Shown here piece by piece: positions 11,856 through 23,729 of a DNA stretch of 64,000 bases; position 1 is the first letter of the stretch, and every line of letters starts with the position of its first letter. A program made the translations under genes and the position numbers. The notes beneath the pieces were generated by a model. It was given only the letters and a program-made list of their open reading frames with translations. It was not told the DNA's origin and made no database searches. Source of the stretch: Ypsolopha sequella (Eukaryota > Arthropoda > Insecta > Lepidoptera > Ypsolophidae); contig OW204000.1 in assembly GCA_934047225.1 (NCBI GenBank), forward strand, positions 10,992,001 to 11,056,000, read 5' to 3'.

Positions 11856-13614
11856 AGATCCATCTTTTCAATGCTGTTAAATCCTGTAAGTTTCCTGTCT
11901 CAATCAGAATGCGAAAAAAATATATATACATAAGTACGAATGTAAACAATAAATATAAGTGACAGTAAGCAAACATTGAAGAAATTTCACAAGTGAAAGA
12001 CAATCACAATTTCACCATCTTAACGAACGACCCAACTACAATATAGAAAGGATAGTAGTCATAGTAGGATCCGAGCGTCATAAACGAAGAAACGCATTCC
12101 TACAGTCAATAAAACTTCGTTTTTATGTCCTGTGTTTAGACACGCGAGGTTTGTCGAATGATAACAAAACCTGGCTCAACAGATATAGAATATAAACCGG
12201 AAATTACTGGTCATTCACAAAAAGCCCACACGCACACATTTAAACTACCGGTACTACGTTCGATACAGCACACATGCAAGCGGTCAGTTCATTCATATAC
12301 GGAATAGTCTAACTTGTGTAGAATGGTCACACAATTTGTGGGTCGCTGGTGTCTTTTATTTTTTATAGGTCAGTCAAATAGTCACCAAACCATAAAAAAG
12401 TTGATATGTAATATTATATGGTTCATAGTTTTGAGTTATGAAAGCAAGAGGTTTATTTTTAATTTTTCGATTCGCTAAATTTTAATTAACAGACGCGTTT
12501 GTTGAATTTATAATTCGTTAATCGATATCGATAATATTTCATTTATCGACGTGTTTTACATGTTAGGCCATGGCAGATGAACGAATAAACCGGTAAAGTT
12601 CATAAATTACATGATTAAAGAAACAAATAAGGTGATTAGAAAATATTTATAATGCCCTGTCACACTTATTCAAATATTTGAAAGGAAATTCTTAATTTTG
12701 TTTATTTTAATAGCGGATGTTGGAACAAGATTAACAGACGTTATTAATACAATATAAAACCTATCTTATGTAACAAGTTTTACACTTAGTTTTATTGAGC
12801 CACACCTAAAATACCCCGTGCGTTGTATTATATGGGATGAGTCATTTGAGTCTAATCCAGTTCCATAAAAATGTCGATGTAGTTGCCTTTATACTGGATC
12901 TTAATAAAATAACTGTTTTTCCGCTAACTGAGGAATTATTTTTATGATTTATATGAAATGTATGATGTAAATTATGCAGTATCCAATATTCCACTTGATT
13001 TTATGTTTGTATTTGTAAAGACAGAAAATTTATTTTTTATATCACATACAAAATAACATAGTAACAGGAAAACGGTTATTTTATTAACACCAAGTAGTTC
13101 CGTTCCATTTCACTCGGATCAACGACATCTATCGACAATTCGAGAACTCGATATCGAACGTCATGTGTTAATTAATTCAAGTGCGTAGGCGCACTGGACC
13201 CATTATCGATATCCCGTGGTAGGTCGATACATTAAGATCTCTATTCATTGTCAGAAAATGATAAAGTTGTTGTTAACTTGAAATATATTGTATTTGTTTA
13301 TCAAAGTAATATATAATTTAAAATAAAATACATCATACGTGTTTGACAATATGACTTTGTAACAAAAGTAACTCGAATACATACATATTTAATATCAGGA
13401 GTCCTGATATTAAACAGCTTTAAATTTAAATAAAAAATTAAACAGCTAAAATAAAACGGTTAAACAGTTGAAATAAAACTTAAAAAAAAGAAACATAATA
13501 ATAATTTAAATTAAAAATAACGTTGATACTGACGATGTAGGATATAAATTATTCCTATTTAACAGCAAACTCTGAAAATTATATTTATCTATGAATATAT
13601 TATGTCGTCGGTAT
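11856..13614. other. AT-rich non-coding DNA, nothing recognised
   Basis: No open frame or repeat match was seen. Two spots carry clustered ATCGATATCG-type words (12520-12555 and 13125-13230), which could be chance or remains of a promoter or LTR. Confidence 0.4.
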
Positions 13615-14055
13615 ATCGTAGAATTCCCATAGCTTTTAAAAGATTTTTTTTTTTTCAGAGAAATACGCCATTTTAGGGCATAGTTTTCATTATTTTGGTA
13701 TACAAATTAACCATGATTATTATGATATTTTAAAGAATTGTCCGATGACCTTGTCACTTGAGAATTAGACATTATACTGATTGTGATGTGTGATTGCTTA
13801 TAAAAAAAGTGGTCTGTTTCTGTCTGTCTACTCATCTGTCATCTAGCTCTCAAATTAGTCTGAAGCAAATGATTATAAATTTATCTTGGTAGCGAAGGAC
13901 ACATTTCTAAACAGCTATTACTCAAGTGACGTCACACAAGGGCAAATGGAAGTTACAGCCTTTTCGTAAAAATATTCATCGTCATGAGGTTTTTTAGACC
14001 AAAACTTCGAAAATACGGCTTATTAAACCTACATTTAGAAATAGTTTTGGAATTA
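13615..14055 (-). repeat. Interspersed repeat family F, copy 2
   Basis: This is the reverse counterpart of 6500-6925. It shares TCAAGTGACGTCAC, GGCAAATGGAAGTTACAG, CATGAGGTTTTTTAGACC and the CTGTCTACTCATCTGTCATC tract. Confidence 0.65.
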
Positions 14056-14195
14056 ACACACCTCAACATAATTTAATCTATGCCATGTCGCTCCGCTCGT
14101 CGTCGCACCTATTTTTGACCTTTGGTGAAAGATTTCGATTTCATACTTTACGATTTGCCCAATTGTACGATCTGTCCACATCATAGATAATTGTA

Positions 14196-14337
14196 TCGAT
14201 TCGGCTAACTGATTTGACAGAACTAAACTTAATTTGAGCCTTCTGTCTTGTTCTTTCCGTATCAAAAAGACAAAGACAGAACGCTTAAAATAAGGTTAGT
14301 CCTGTCAAATTAGTTAAATTGTGTTTAGCCGAATCGA
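14196..14337. mobile_element. Palindromic MITE family G, copy 1
   Basis: TCGATTCGGCTAA pairs with TTAGCCGAATCGA. The arms continue through TTGACAGAACTAAACTTAAT and a CTTCTGTCTT block, so nearly the whole 142 bp folds back. Relatives are at 47589-47738 and 32220-32315. Confidence 0.75.
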
Positions 14338-15123
14338 CTTCAGTCTTTTATATATTAATAAGTCCCTCCATTGCAGTTTCTGACGCGTTATTTTTAGATT
14401 TTCGATAATCAATTAATGGGTATGCGATCGCGCCTTGTGAAATTAAACGGGTTAACGCAAAACTCAAACGGTGAAACGGTTGTCCGTCTGTCCAAAATTC
14501 AATATTTTGTCCAAAACAGAATAAATTATTTGTAATATACGCAAAAGGAGTAGATTTTTTTTTTCTTATTTAGGGTTCGTTGTCTAGAGCTCATTAACTA
14601 GAGTACAAATATATTTATTATTTTTTAACTTCAAAAATAAAGAAACGGGGGCTGTCAAAGTTGTCTATTTTAGAATTTCTTTGTTACGGAGCTATCTCAA
14701 AATATTAAATTACTGTACTTAAACGACAAATACTGATAATTTAAAGAAATTTAATTATAAAAGTGTCAGTAACCAACTTAATTTTGCATTTTAGTTTCAT
14801 ACGTTTTGTAGGTAAATGTATGTAACAAATCTGTAAAAGAAGTTTGTAACCTTTGTTAACGGTCTTCTAGAATTAGTAGGAATTAGTACGGAACCCTCAG
14901 GATGCGGGACCATTTGACCGGTTTTTAGTGTTTTATTATTATTTAATTGTGGTGGCATATTATGTATGATTTGGGAAACGTAAAAAACTTGGCCAAGTAA
15001 ATTATTTTTATAACTTTTCACATTTTGAAAGTATTAAAGACTTGATACGATATTTTCAACATCCTGGACCCTTTTATTATATGTATACTGCTACTGGCTG
15101 AATTGATCAAGGTAAGTCCGGTG
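14338..15123. other. Non-coding DNA with a small GGTTCCGTA-type fragment
   Basis: TACGGAACCCTCAGGATGC and TTGACCGGTTTTTAGTG at about 14876-14935 are remnants of the same repeat as 8103-8420, in reverse. Nothing else was recognised. Confidence 0.45.
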
Positions 15124-15304
15124 AATGAAAAAAACATAGAAGTCTGATTAGAGCTGAAAAATGACCCCTTGATAAAGTATGTTGAACACAGTCACAGCTT
15201 GCCTAGTGTCGCATGAATCAATCAAGAGTCTTTTGCCCTTTTCAGTCTCTGGTGTCATTTTTGAATGACATTTTGTTAGAAATGAGTCTTCTATGTTTTT
15301 TCAT
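15124..15304. mobile_element. Short MITE, single copy
   Basis: AATGAAAAAAACATAGAAGT at 15124 is mirrored by CTTCTATGTTTTTTCATT ending at 15304. Weaker inner pairing runs through AGCTGAAAAATGAC against GTCATTTTTG. It has no second copy here. Confidence 0.65.
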
Positions 15305-15343
15305 TATATATCACGCTTTTTAGTCCAACAGAGAAAAAAACTA

Positions 15344-15595
15344 CATCGTCACGACATAGATCTCCGAAGGGGTGTCAGAGGTGTTTCTGGGTGTGTGCTG
15401 TGAAATGCAAGTCACAAACCACACTCGTATTCCCACGTTTTATGGACGACTTTTCCAATTCAGCGTGATGGATGGTGAGCCCTATCGCCCTACTTCGGGC
15501 ACAAATATTGGACCCAAAACTTAACGTGTCTTTTAAAGCACGCAGAGCAAACACATAATGTGGGCACATTTAGGGGACTTAAACTTGAGACCTCA
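15344..15595 (-). mobile_element. SINE-1 copy
   Basis: Read on the minus strand, a weak tRNA B-box-like word, AGTTTAAGTCCCC near 15585, leads into GTGCCCGAAGTAGGGCGATA, the CACCATCCATCACGC block and the terminal GACATAG variant. Block order matches 29781-30143, but the GAAAACATCG segment is lost. Confidence 0.65.
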
Positions 15596-16110
15596 AATTC
15601 AAATACAAATAGTTTATTTTGCAAAGTAGGTATATATTATACACGTTTTAAAAGTCAAATTTAATCTAATAAAAATATATGTAATAAAATAATAAATGTA
15701 CATCAACTAAATTAAAGGTTTATTTAACTTATGTAGCAATTAAAACGATTAAAATGATAGGTAAAAAATATATTATACAAGGTGAAATCCAATCAACCGC
15801 CCGAACCCAAACCGGAGACGCGGCCAGGGTCCAGGAACAAGGTTCAATGATCACCAACCGAGACCCCAGCACGAGTTCAGGCGGCCGACCAAATCCCATC
15901 CTATATACTAAATACTAATGGATTAACATTATATCATACATACTAATATGTTTCATATGTAAATACATGTCTACCTCCGCCCATTCCATTAGTCTTGCTA
16001 AGAAGAAGGGCAAGAAACTTAGCAAGATCATGTCTTTTTTAACATAAAACTTTTACTACACAAATGACTTATATCTACTTTAACTAAAGGATAAGAAAAT
16101 ACAAGACAGT
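15596..16110 (-). mobile_element. Probable non-LTR retrotransposon 3' region
   Basis: On the minus strand the segment ends AAACTATTTGTATTTGAATT, a tail style common at lepidopteran LINE 3' ends. It also contains CTTGCTAAGAAGAAGGGCAA (plus-strand 15993-16012) next to CAAGAAACTTAGCAAG. No reverse transcriptase frame remains. It is interrupted by the inverted-repeat element at 15783-15895. Confidence 0.4.
15783..15895. mobile_element. MITE family U, short copy
   Basis: AATCAACCGCCCGAAC on the left is mirrored by GTTCAGGCGGCCGACC on the right. The core CCAGGAACAAGGTTCAATGA is shared with the longer copy at 53011-53263. It is more GC-rich than its surroundings. Confidence 0.6.
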
Positions 16111-17074
16111 AGGAATTCAGGTTAATGAAAAAAAGGAAAAACATATATTTCTTTGTCTACCTGTCTCATATAGTCTATTTCCTTTTACAGTCTGTAATTA
16201 ATTAATGTTTACTCCTTAGAGGAATCCTCCGGGTAAGTAGTCGAATACAGGTAGCGGCACAGTTTTTGACGTCTGACCTTGATTGCGCTGGTAATTTTTT
16301 CTTTATCGCACTTAGTATTTTGTGCGCGAATGAACACATGCGCTAATCCCCCACCACTTTCGCCGAGCAGTCAAAAATCGTGTCGCCACCAAACCACAGG
16401 TCATGTCTGTACACTGAATATTTTTGCAAAATTTTAAAGTTTATGGGTTATTATTATTGGTACTCGTATCTGAGACCAACACTAAAATATTTTAAATTTT
16501 TGTTTGTCTGTCTATCTTTCTGTTTATCTGTCTCTTTGTCTGTTTGTTCCATTTTAACTCGAGAACCACTGAATGGATTTGGATTCGGGTTTTTTTCATT
16601 ATCATCGTAGACCTTGGTCAACACATAGGCTATAAGGAGTGTTTGTAAAATAACCGCCAAGTCAAAAACTGTCAATAATTGAAACTTTCCGCCGCGGAAT
16701 TGAAAAGCCGCGGGAAAAGGTAGTTTGTACATAAATTTTAATAAGCAATGTCGCCGATAATGTTTCGTATAATTACGACATCTCTTTACCTACTTTATGA
16801 AGTGGATAAAAACTGAATCTATCTGACATTTTATTAGCTATATATACAGTCGTCACCTAATCAAGTTTTTTAAACGTTGTATAGGTTGTTTGTGATATCT
16901 TAAGCTTATTTTACATTGAAGTGGTATCTATGTCGCAGTCATCTGGTTGAATCTGCTATTTGATTGAATGACTAGCTCGTTCATTGAATGACAACATTCA
17001 ATTGAATGACTAGGCCGTACGTTGATTGAACAAGCGTCTAGGTATCCATTTTACGCTCAAATCCATTTTACTGG
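16111..17074. other. Non-coding DNA with a pyrimidine-rich LINE-like scrap
   Basis: The strand-biased tract TTTGTCTGTCTATCTTTCTG at about 16500-16550 is followed by CTCGAGAACCACTGAATGGA, wording frequent in lepidopteran non-LTR repeats. Near 16965-17030 the word ATTGAATGAC recurs four times. No gene was seen. Confidence 0.4.
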
Positions 17075-17547
17075 TTAAGGCCCTTAATATCGCCAAATGG
17101 GTACTTTCTAAAGCCTACTCCTTTTTATGGCTAAAACAAAAATATTGAAAAAATGTATTATGGATTATCAACTCTAGGACAACATATGCAACATTTTTCT
17201 TTTTCGTACCACCAAAACTTATATATCAAAAACTGTTTCAACTGAATGGTGTTTTTTGGCTTGAATTTCCTACTGCTCCTAAGCGGCTTAGGTGATTTAA
17301 TTCATGTATGCTTTGATAAATAGATAAATTTGATAGCTATAAATATAACATAGAATTATTCAATCGAACAATGACGCCCATGTGAAAAGTATTATTTTCT
17401 CCTATTTTGCCCTTTCAAGGACGCAGCGAGCGTCGTAACAGCCACCACGCATTGTGCACTGATTTGAACGTTATTTCAATGTCGTTTCCGTCGATATTCA
17501 TACAGACAAACATCGAGCTGCTAATTTGGCGACGGTAATCGCCTTAA
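17075..17547 (+). mobile_element. TTAA-flanked MITE, family B, copy 1
   Basis: It starts TTAAGGCCCTTAATATCGCC and ends GACGGTAATCGCCTTAA. The two ends share only a short TTAAGGCG-like tip. The 473-bp body, including AAGGACGCAGCGAGCGTCG, is closely matched in reverse at 21799-22261 and, with small indels, at 41002-41469 and 41892-42359. Confidence 0.85.
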
Positions 17548-18411
17548 GGTGCTAAGAAGAAATTATTTACAATAAATCAATATAAAATATCAATATACAA
17601 GTACTCGCCAGAAGAACCTCGCGAGTACAATTTGTATTAAGTAGTTACAGCTTTATAGTTATTTCACCCTTTTACTTCAATGTAGCCTTACCTTTAGTTC
17701 CTATTTAACAACTAATGCGTATAGACACGTCCGCCATAAACTTCTTCATATAAGGCTAGACACAAACGTTACAGTGATCTATAGACACTATTTGTTCCCG
17801 CCAATAAGGCTACTAGTTATACAAGTGTACTTCGATGATTTGCAACATAATTTGTAAAAACACGCATAAGATTAAGTTGTTAAAGGTAAGGCAGCATTGA
17901 TTTTTTTAAGGCGTATAACCTACAAATCTGTTTAACATACCATTTCTGATCACAGATTTAAAGGCTGATAAGATGCCAATATGGTTCGTGGGGCTGATCG
18001 TATAAAAGCGATAAACGCATGTTTTTCTTTTTGAATTGCTTTAAAAATTCAGTGTCTACAATGTTAGGTAAAAAATTGGTGTCTTATGTGAATTGCCATC
18101 AGAAATAAGTTTCCGAGTTTGGAAAATTGTCGCTTATGAAATGGATTAATGTAGATAAAACCTTATTGTATAAGAAGGATTTGATTAAAAAATAATACAT
18201 TATTTAAGAATGTAAGCTACAAATTATGTAGTGAGGCTTGTGTTGTGTTATAGATAGATACATCAGGCTTTATGAAACGATTGTTGGTGTATATTTATTT
18301 TGAAAAGAGGTTGCAGTAAAAACGTACAATTATAAAGATCAAGGCTGGATGAAACTACAAACCACACTATAACCACGCATTGCGACCAAAGACTATAATG
18401 TTACCGATCAA
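17548..18411. other. AT-rich non-coding DNA, nothing recognised
   Basis: No open frame, inverted repeat or family match was seen. Confidence 0.5.
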
Positions 18412-18554
18412 GCCCGATTTTAGGATAAACTAGTTTGGCCTACGCCAAATGATCTTCGTGATCTTCGTGATCGTAAATGATCTTCGTGGTTATTTTTTAT
18501 GACAACCCAAAACTACTTTGGCCTAGGAAAAACTAGTTTATCCTAAAATCGGGT
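18412..18554. mobile_element. Fold-back element with internal GATCTTCGT repeats
   Basis: CCCGATTTTAGGATAAACTA pairs with TAGTTTATCCTAAAATCGGG, extended by GGCCTA on both sides, giving arms of about 35 bp. The loop carries three or four copies of GATCTTCGT. There is no other copy in this window. Confidence 0.7.
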
Positions 18555-19575
18555 TGTATAACATTATTAAGGATACAAAAACCCCATATACAAACCACCA
18601 TCCAATCTACCGCTCTGAGTGTGTTTATAGAGCAGTTTCGCAGCCGGATTGTGAAATACCCGCCTTTTTCTAGTTAATTGAAACAGAATACTCAAAATTC
18701 ACTCAATAGCTATTCAACTAAACCTTATTATCTATGTACCTATTGTGTATGTTGCCATTGCAAAATCTCCATTGGTTTCTGTAAATTACAATTTCAAAAA
18801 CCTTTATTTTTTTTATTATTTCACAATCTGGCTGCTCTTAAACGTAAATTATTTTTCTATGATACCTATGTGTCCATTTCTTAATGTTGTTTGAAAATAA
18901 AAATACCAGTGCAATTAAAATCATAACAGTACAAAAAATACGAATGCATGTCCTATAATGAAGAAATTACTTTGTAAAGCAAACACATGCGTATACTAAG
19001 ATTACTAAGTATCGTATAAAGTACCGCTTGTGTTCGCTGTTGTAAATTGATAGGGAAAGCCTTCGTCCCCACGTGCGAACATGTCCGCCGTGTTGATTGT
19101 AATTTGTAGTGCGCGAGCGCATGTCCCGGCGGGCTACTCCGCGAGTACTACGAACCGGGAAGGTAAAGATCAATTTTCCTTAGAACTGAGACAGCAATAA
19201 AAGGTTTTCACATGTTTCAGTAGATAGTATTATAGATTTAATACAATTTTCCTTTTAATTTGATGCTAAATATAAGTATAAGTCAAGATTACTCAAGACA
19301 TACAGCGTTTGTATAGATTTTCTGTACCTACTCGTATATGTAAGTAATCAACTCTGATCAACAGAAATCAAGACTTTTCTCCATATATTGAGGCTTTCCC
19401 AACGTGATAAATAGACCCTACCGATCTTCATCATTTCACAAGCTTTTCTGGTCCCGATGCATCACCAATTTGATCGGAATACCTTCTATGGCGACCGTAT
19501 TTTCTAATAGTGTTCTAATTCCTTGCAAAACGATGTTTGGATTACTTCATACGTAATCTATTATCTATCTCTAAC
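18555..19575. other. Non-coding DNA with one GC-rich patch
   Basis: From about 19040 to 19165 the composition turns GC-rich and ends CGGGAAG followed by GTAAAG, which looks like a splice donor. A non-coding first exon is conceivable. There is no supporting reading frame or acceptor, so I do not call a gene. Confidence 0.3.
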
Positions 19576-19801
19576 TTAAGGCGATATGTAAAAGTTTTAG
19601 CGTCCCTGTTACTCCATATGCGAAAAAACCCTCAGTGCCAGAGGGACGGATTCGTGGAAAAGTAGCAAAAATTCGGTTTTTTATTAATATAAAATGTACT
19701 AAAAATGATATCAAAATTTCGTTTAACCAGGTCCTAGAAACCGTTAAAACCCATCTAATAAAATATAATTGCAGTCCATATGTCATTATAAATTGTCAGA
19801 C
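19576..19801 (+). mobile_element. TTAA-flanked MITE, family A, right-truncated copy
   Basis: It begins TTAAGGCGATATGTAAAAG and follows the copy at 681 for 225 bp, including GAGGGACGGATTCGTGG. It breaks off at AATTGTCAGAC, directly against a reverse-transcriptase remnant on the opposite strand. No right TTAA end remains. Confidence 0.75.
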
Positions 19802-19803
19802 AG

Positions 19804-19932
19804 TCAGTGGAGTAACCACTATTCTTCTCTTTCTTCTGCTGATAATTTGACCTCTTGATATGCCACAACTTCTGCGTCACTTTGAGTAAAGTAGTTGCGT
19901 CTAGGTCTTCCTCTTTCTCTTTTACCCTCGAC
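19804..19932 (-). pseudogene. C-terminal fragment of a non-LTR retrotransposon reverse transcriptase
   Basis: One minus-strand frame reads about 42 residues. It starts VEGKRERGRPRR, passes through AEVVAYQEVK, has a basic and acidic stretch ending REE, then an in-frame TAG, then WLLH and a TGA. A 'GKR-RGRPRR' motif followed by a conserved tryptophan near 'EEW-LLH' is typical of the extreme C terminus of insect LINE polyproteins. The polymerase domain is absent and a stop also lies just upstream. The family assignment rests on this short motif only. It is a dead fragment joined to a truncated MITE. Confidence 0.5.
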
Positions 19933-19945
19933 CTAAATAACAAAA

Positions 19946-20475
19946 AAATAGTACTGAAACTTAAAATGTTCCTTCTATGTCTCAGAATAGCCCTGCAGCT
20001 TTGTCGCCATTGTAGAGAGCGATCGAGTAATTTACAAGTCGCCCTCAGCGTGTTCCACTCGAGGATTAGTCCATCACGAGCGGGTTTATGTGAGTGTAAT
20101 GCACGGAATTATTGCATTGCTTTAATTGGAACACGCGAGCTAATTAATAATGCGGGTTTTGAGTTTGGAGTGAACTATAAGCGTGGTTGGAGGAGTTGTT
20201 AGGATTTTTTTCATATTTATTTTATACATTCTAAGAAGTATACCCGGTTAAACCTAGGTTTTCCCATTTTTATAGTAATGTTCGTAACATACATTATTAC
20301 ATCTCCTAGAGGTGTAGGTAGAGACAGAACTCTGTCTGCTACGATCTTCTTTTTCTCGTTTCTTCTAAGTATGCGGCAGCTCTTCTATTTCAGGTACTTT
20401 GACTAGCCCTTCTTCAATATCACCAATACGTAATTTTGAACTCTCTCATTTTGAACATATTATAATACTTATAAT
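19946..20475. other. Non-coding DNA, nothing recognised
   Basis: A 115-codon open frame overlaps 19855-20202 but its 5' part is antisense to the reverse-transcriptase remnant and its product resembles nothing known. No gene is supported. Confidence 0.4.
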
Positions 20476-20580
20476 CGGGTCTACCGCGATCAAATTTTTT
20501 ACATTTTTACGAAAAGGACACCCGACGTTTCGACGCAGTTGCATGTTTTGTGGTCTACGGAAAACTGGCAAGTATGGCAA
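20476..20580 (+). repeat. One end of a GGGTCTACCGCG-type element
   Basis: GGGTCTACCGCGATCAAATT followed by ACGAAAAGGACACCCGACGT is shared with 38871-39015, and the tip GGGTCTACCGCG with 60995-61157. No matching right end was found nearby, so this is a truncated or solo end. Confidence 0.5.
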
Positions 20581-21798
20581 GGCGCAGTGATGTGATTTCC
20601 TTCTGCCCGCAAACACATTTTAGACTTGAAAAAGTTATCTGTTTCACGCACGGCACACAACACTCACAGTATTCGAAGATGCACTAAGAGAGGAATTCCG
20701 CGATTTAAATTTCCCAATAACTGGACTCCACGTGGGAGACAATTTGAAACCATCTTCCCGATTGAAATTATTTGGATGTTTCTTGATTTCAATACATTTT
20801 TATTACGGCGCGGAGGCGGTGTAATTGAACTTTACTTTCCACTTGTGCTTAATTTTTAAAGATTAAAGGTATAATTTATTTAAGTAAAGTAACAACAGAG
20901 ATATCAGATTAAATCTACCCGCTCTACAAAAGTTGTACCAGTCATTTCGCATAGTGTTAAAACATCCGTCAAGCCTGCAGTACCAACATCACAATATTAC
21001 CAATAATCGTTTTCCAACGCGTTCTGATTTACAATCAGGATCTACACTGTCGATCCACGGTCCTGCCGCGCCCACGCACACAGACTACTATCTCTAGCAG
21101 GCTACACGTATTATTTATGGTAAGAAGCTTCCCACTGGATTATGGAGATGGAATAACTACAATACATTTAAATTTTTGATCATCAGTTTGTTAATCTGCA
21201 GTCTTGCTGACGTCACGCACACTAGTTGTGTTACTCAAATTGAAAATAAGCAGTAAACAAAACTACCAATATCTGTACTTTTTAAAGTTCTAGGCAATAT
21301 AATTTGCAAGTAAATTTGAGTTTTTCCAGCGCTAATGCATTCAAGCAACCTTTTTTACAATCTTGTTTAGCAATGCTTTTAAATTAACATACACAGGTAC
21401 TCAATACTACTTAAAGCGCTGAAAATATCTCTGCAGCATGACAAGAATCATTACGGTGCGTAGGAACGCCTTCATAAGCAACTCATAGCTGCTGCGAGGC
21501 AAATAGCATGTGTATGCGCATAATATATTTGCAGTTCTGCGCACAGATGGCTACACCTTTGATTGCTTTAGAATTACGACTGCCGTTCCGTGGTTGATTA
21601 TAATTGTGCGGACAGCAGATCTGATTCGCGTGACCAATCCGCGCTTGTAATGACACTCGCAGCCTACTCTGAGTTTACTCTCAACTTACTCTCTCAGTTG
21701 AGCACATCTGAGTATCACACTGAGTGTGGTACTTCTAAGGTAATGCACATTTTGCGCGCGTGTTGGAGGCCGTTCAAGTAAAGATATTAAAGTTAGGC
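20581..21798. other. Apparently single-copy non-coding DNA
   Basis: No repeat or gene was seen. The stretch 21540-21780 is less AT-rich with many CTGAGT-like words, but no convincing reading frame. Confidence 0.4.
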
Positions 21799-22261
21799 TT
21801 AAGGCGATTACCGTCGCCAAATTAGCAGCTCGATGTTTGTCTGTATGAATATCGATGGAAACGACTTTGAAATAACGTTCAAATCAGTGCACAATGCGTG
21901 GTGGCTGTTACGACGCTCGCTGCGTCCTTGAAAGGGCAAAATAGGAGAAAATAATACTTTTCACATGGGCGTCATTGTTCGATTGAATAATTCTATGTTA
22001 TATTTATAGCTATAAAGTTTATCTATTTATCAAAGCATAAATCAATTAAATCACCTAAGCCGCTTAGGAGCAGTAGGAAATTCAAGCCAAAAAACACCAT
22101 TCAGTTGAAACAATTTTTCATATAGAAGTTTTGGTGGTACAAAAAAGAAAAATGTTGCATATGTTGTCCTAGAGTTGATAATCCATAATACATTTTTTCA
22201 ATATTTTTGGTTTGGCCATAAAAGAGGAGTAGGCTTTAGAAAGTACTTAACTAAGGGTTAA
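21799..22261 (-). mobile_element. TTAA-flanked MITE, family B, copy 2
   Basis: It starts TTAAGGCGATTACCGTCGCC and ends GTACTTAACTAAGGGTTAA. It is the reverse of 17075-17547 with a low level of substitution. The last 25 bp at the right end differ from copy 1, although TTAA is kept. Confidence 0.8.
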
Positions 22262-22989
22262 ATACTAATAGTAACTGGACTGTAAAAGACGAAGACCAAG
22301 AAAGATATATATATGGACCAACTGAAGGAGAAGGTGAAAGCCGTACCGCACCAGGAAACAAAATAATTGGTATAAGAACTCTACGAGTTCACGACGAATC
22401 TTACATTGATTAAGGGCATCAATATTAAATCTATGTTTTTGAGTTGTAAAAAATAACTTGAAGTTTAGTCACCAACGTAAGTTTCTTAAATGATAATGAC
22501 GGTTAAATGAAAGAAAGTTCTCGTTTAACTTTAAAGTCAGTAAGAATTAAAAAAATACATTTTTTCATTCTTAGCATAGTTCATCTACCTATATATTGGA
22601 GGTGTTAAATTGGTTTAAAATTAAAAAGAAAAACAAATCTCGAGATAAAATTTGATATAATATCCACCACCACTACGAGATAAAACGTTTGGTTTACGTA
22701 AATAAATTATTATTTAGCTTCGGATTTCTTAGAAATTATTACTATATTTATAATTTTTTTTTATTTTTTTTTTCAGTTACAATTACAATATTTTATCATT
22801 GTTCAGTACCATGAAACCATGTTTGGTTTGTCTTGGTCCTGGAGTCGACGATACATTAAAAGAATATAATTTATAATGGATGTAACGAGTCTATACGCAC
22901 AAAAGTCAGAAGGACATGAATGATGAAAATTTGTATCCATCAGAATCACATTCACATAATAATATCAATTCTTTCTTTGCATTCAGCAA
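22262..22989. other. AT-rich non-coding DNA, nothing recognised
   Basis: There is a poly(T) tract at about 22758-22780. No gene or family match was seen. Confidence 0.5.
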
Positions 22990-23329
22990 ACAGGTGGTAG
23001 AGCTGATGCCGGGCTCGACTGTGGAGGTACCACCATATTACTTAGAGATCCCCTCAAAGTAATTCGGGGGAGAGTAAGAGGACAGCTCACAGGCAAAAAA
23101 CCAGGAGGCCCACCATGCCTGGGGCCGATGCATGGTGGTATATCCATCCCTAATAGCCGGGCCTTATATGGAACAGACTGGTGAAGGGTTCCGGCACCGC
23201 GCTCACCAACCCGCCTGCCCAGCGTGTGTGAGTATGGGAAATTCTTCGAGGATGACCGCCGCCGGTGACAAAGTCCTGGAAAGGCTTATGTCCAGCAGTG
23301 GATGAACTAGGCTGATGGATGGATGGATG
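22990..23329 (+). mobile_element. (GGAT)n-tailed retroelement, family R, copy 1
   Basis: It begins near AGGTGGTAGAGCTGATGCCG, passes ACCAACCCGCCTGCCCAGCG and TTATGTCCAGCAGTGGATGA, and ends in GATGGATGGATGG. A unique body ending in a short tandem tail is the mark of a non-LTR retrotransposon 3' end or a SINE using one. Related copies are at 33185, 42366 and 62936, with a 40-bp scrap at 23690. The body is GC-rich relative to the window. No enzyme is encoded. Confidence 0.7.
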
Positions 23330-23689
23330 TGTAAATGATTATCCATTAAGATATCAAAACACAAATTGTTGTCTGTCTGTGAGCGCATCACGCAAAACTA
23401 TTGGAGCCATAGACAATACAGCCCAGAAAGACGTCTATTGTTCAACATCTTGCGTACAAATAATTCTGTCAGCAATCGAAACGAGATAATGCAATCCTAT
23501 TGGCTCTTCCAATCTTACGTATAGCGCCACAAACTTATCTTTCCAGAAGACGAAGACTCTAACGCAATGAATATAGAAGCCATTTTGGTTTGGCCTACCG
23601 AGACATATAATTTTGGAGTAGCGAATTGTATCTGCTGGTTCAGTCAGATGTGTTGACAGAAATCAGAAGTCTGTAGGCTGTATTCGTCT

Positions 23690-23729
23690 ATGTGTCCAGC
23701 AGTGGACGAACTAGGCTGATGGATGGATT
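23690..23729 (+). mobile_element. Family R 3' end scrap
   Basis: GTCCAGCAGTGGACGAACTA followed by GGCTGATGGATGG is the last 40 bp of family R, consistent with heavy 5' truncation during target-primed reverse transcription. Confidence 0.65.

Noticed and set aside
12520..13230. Clustered ATCGATATCG words as DREF-type promoter sites or an LTR
   Set aside because: Two loose clusters 600 bp apart with no paired LTR, primer-binding site or transcript evidence.
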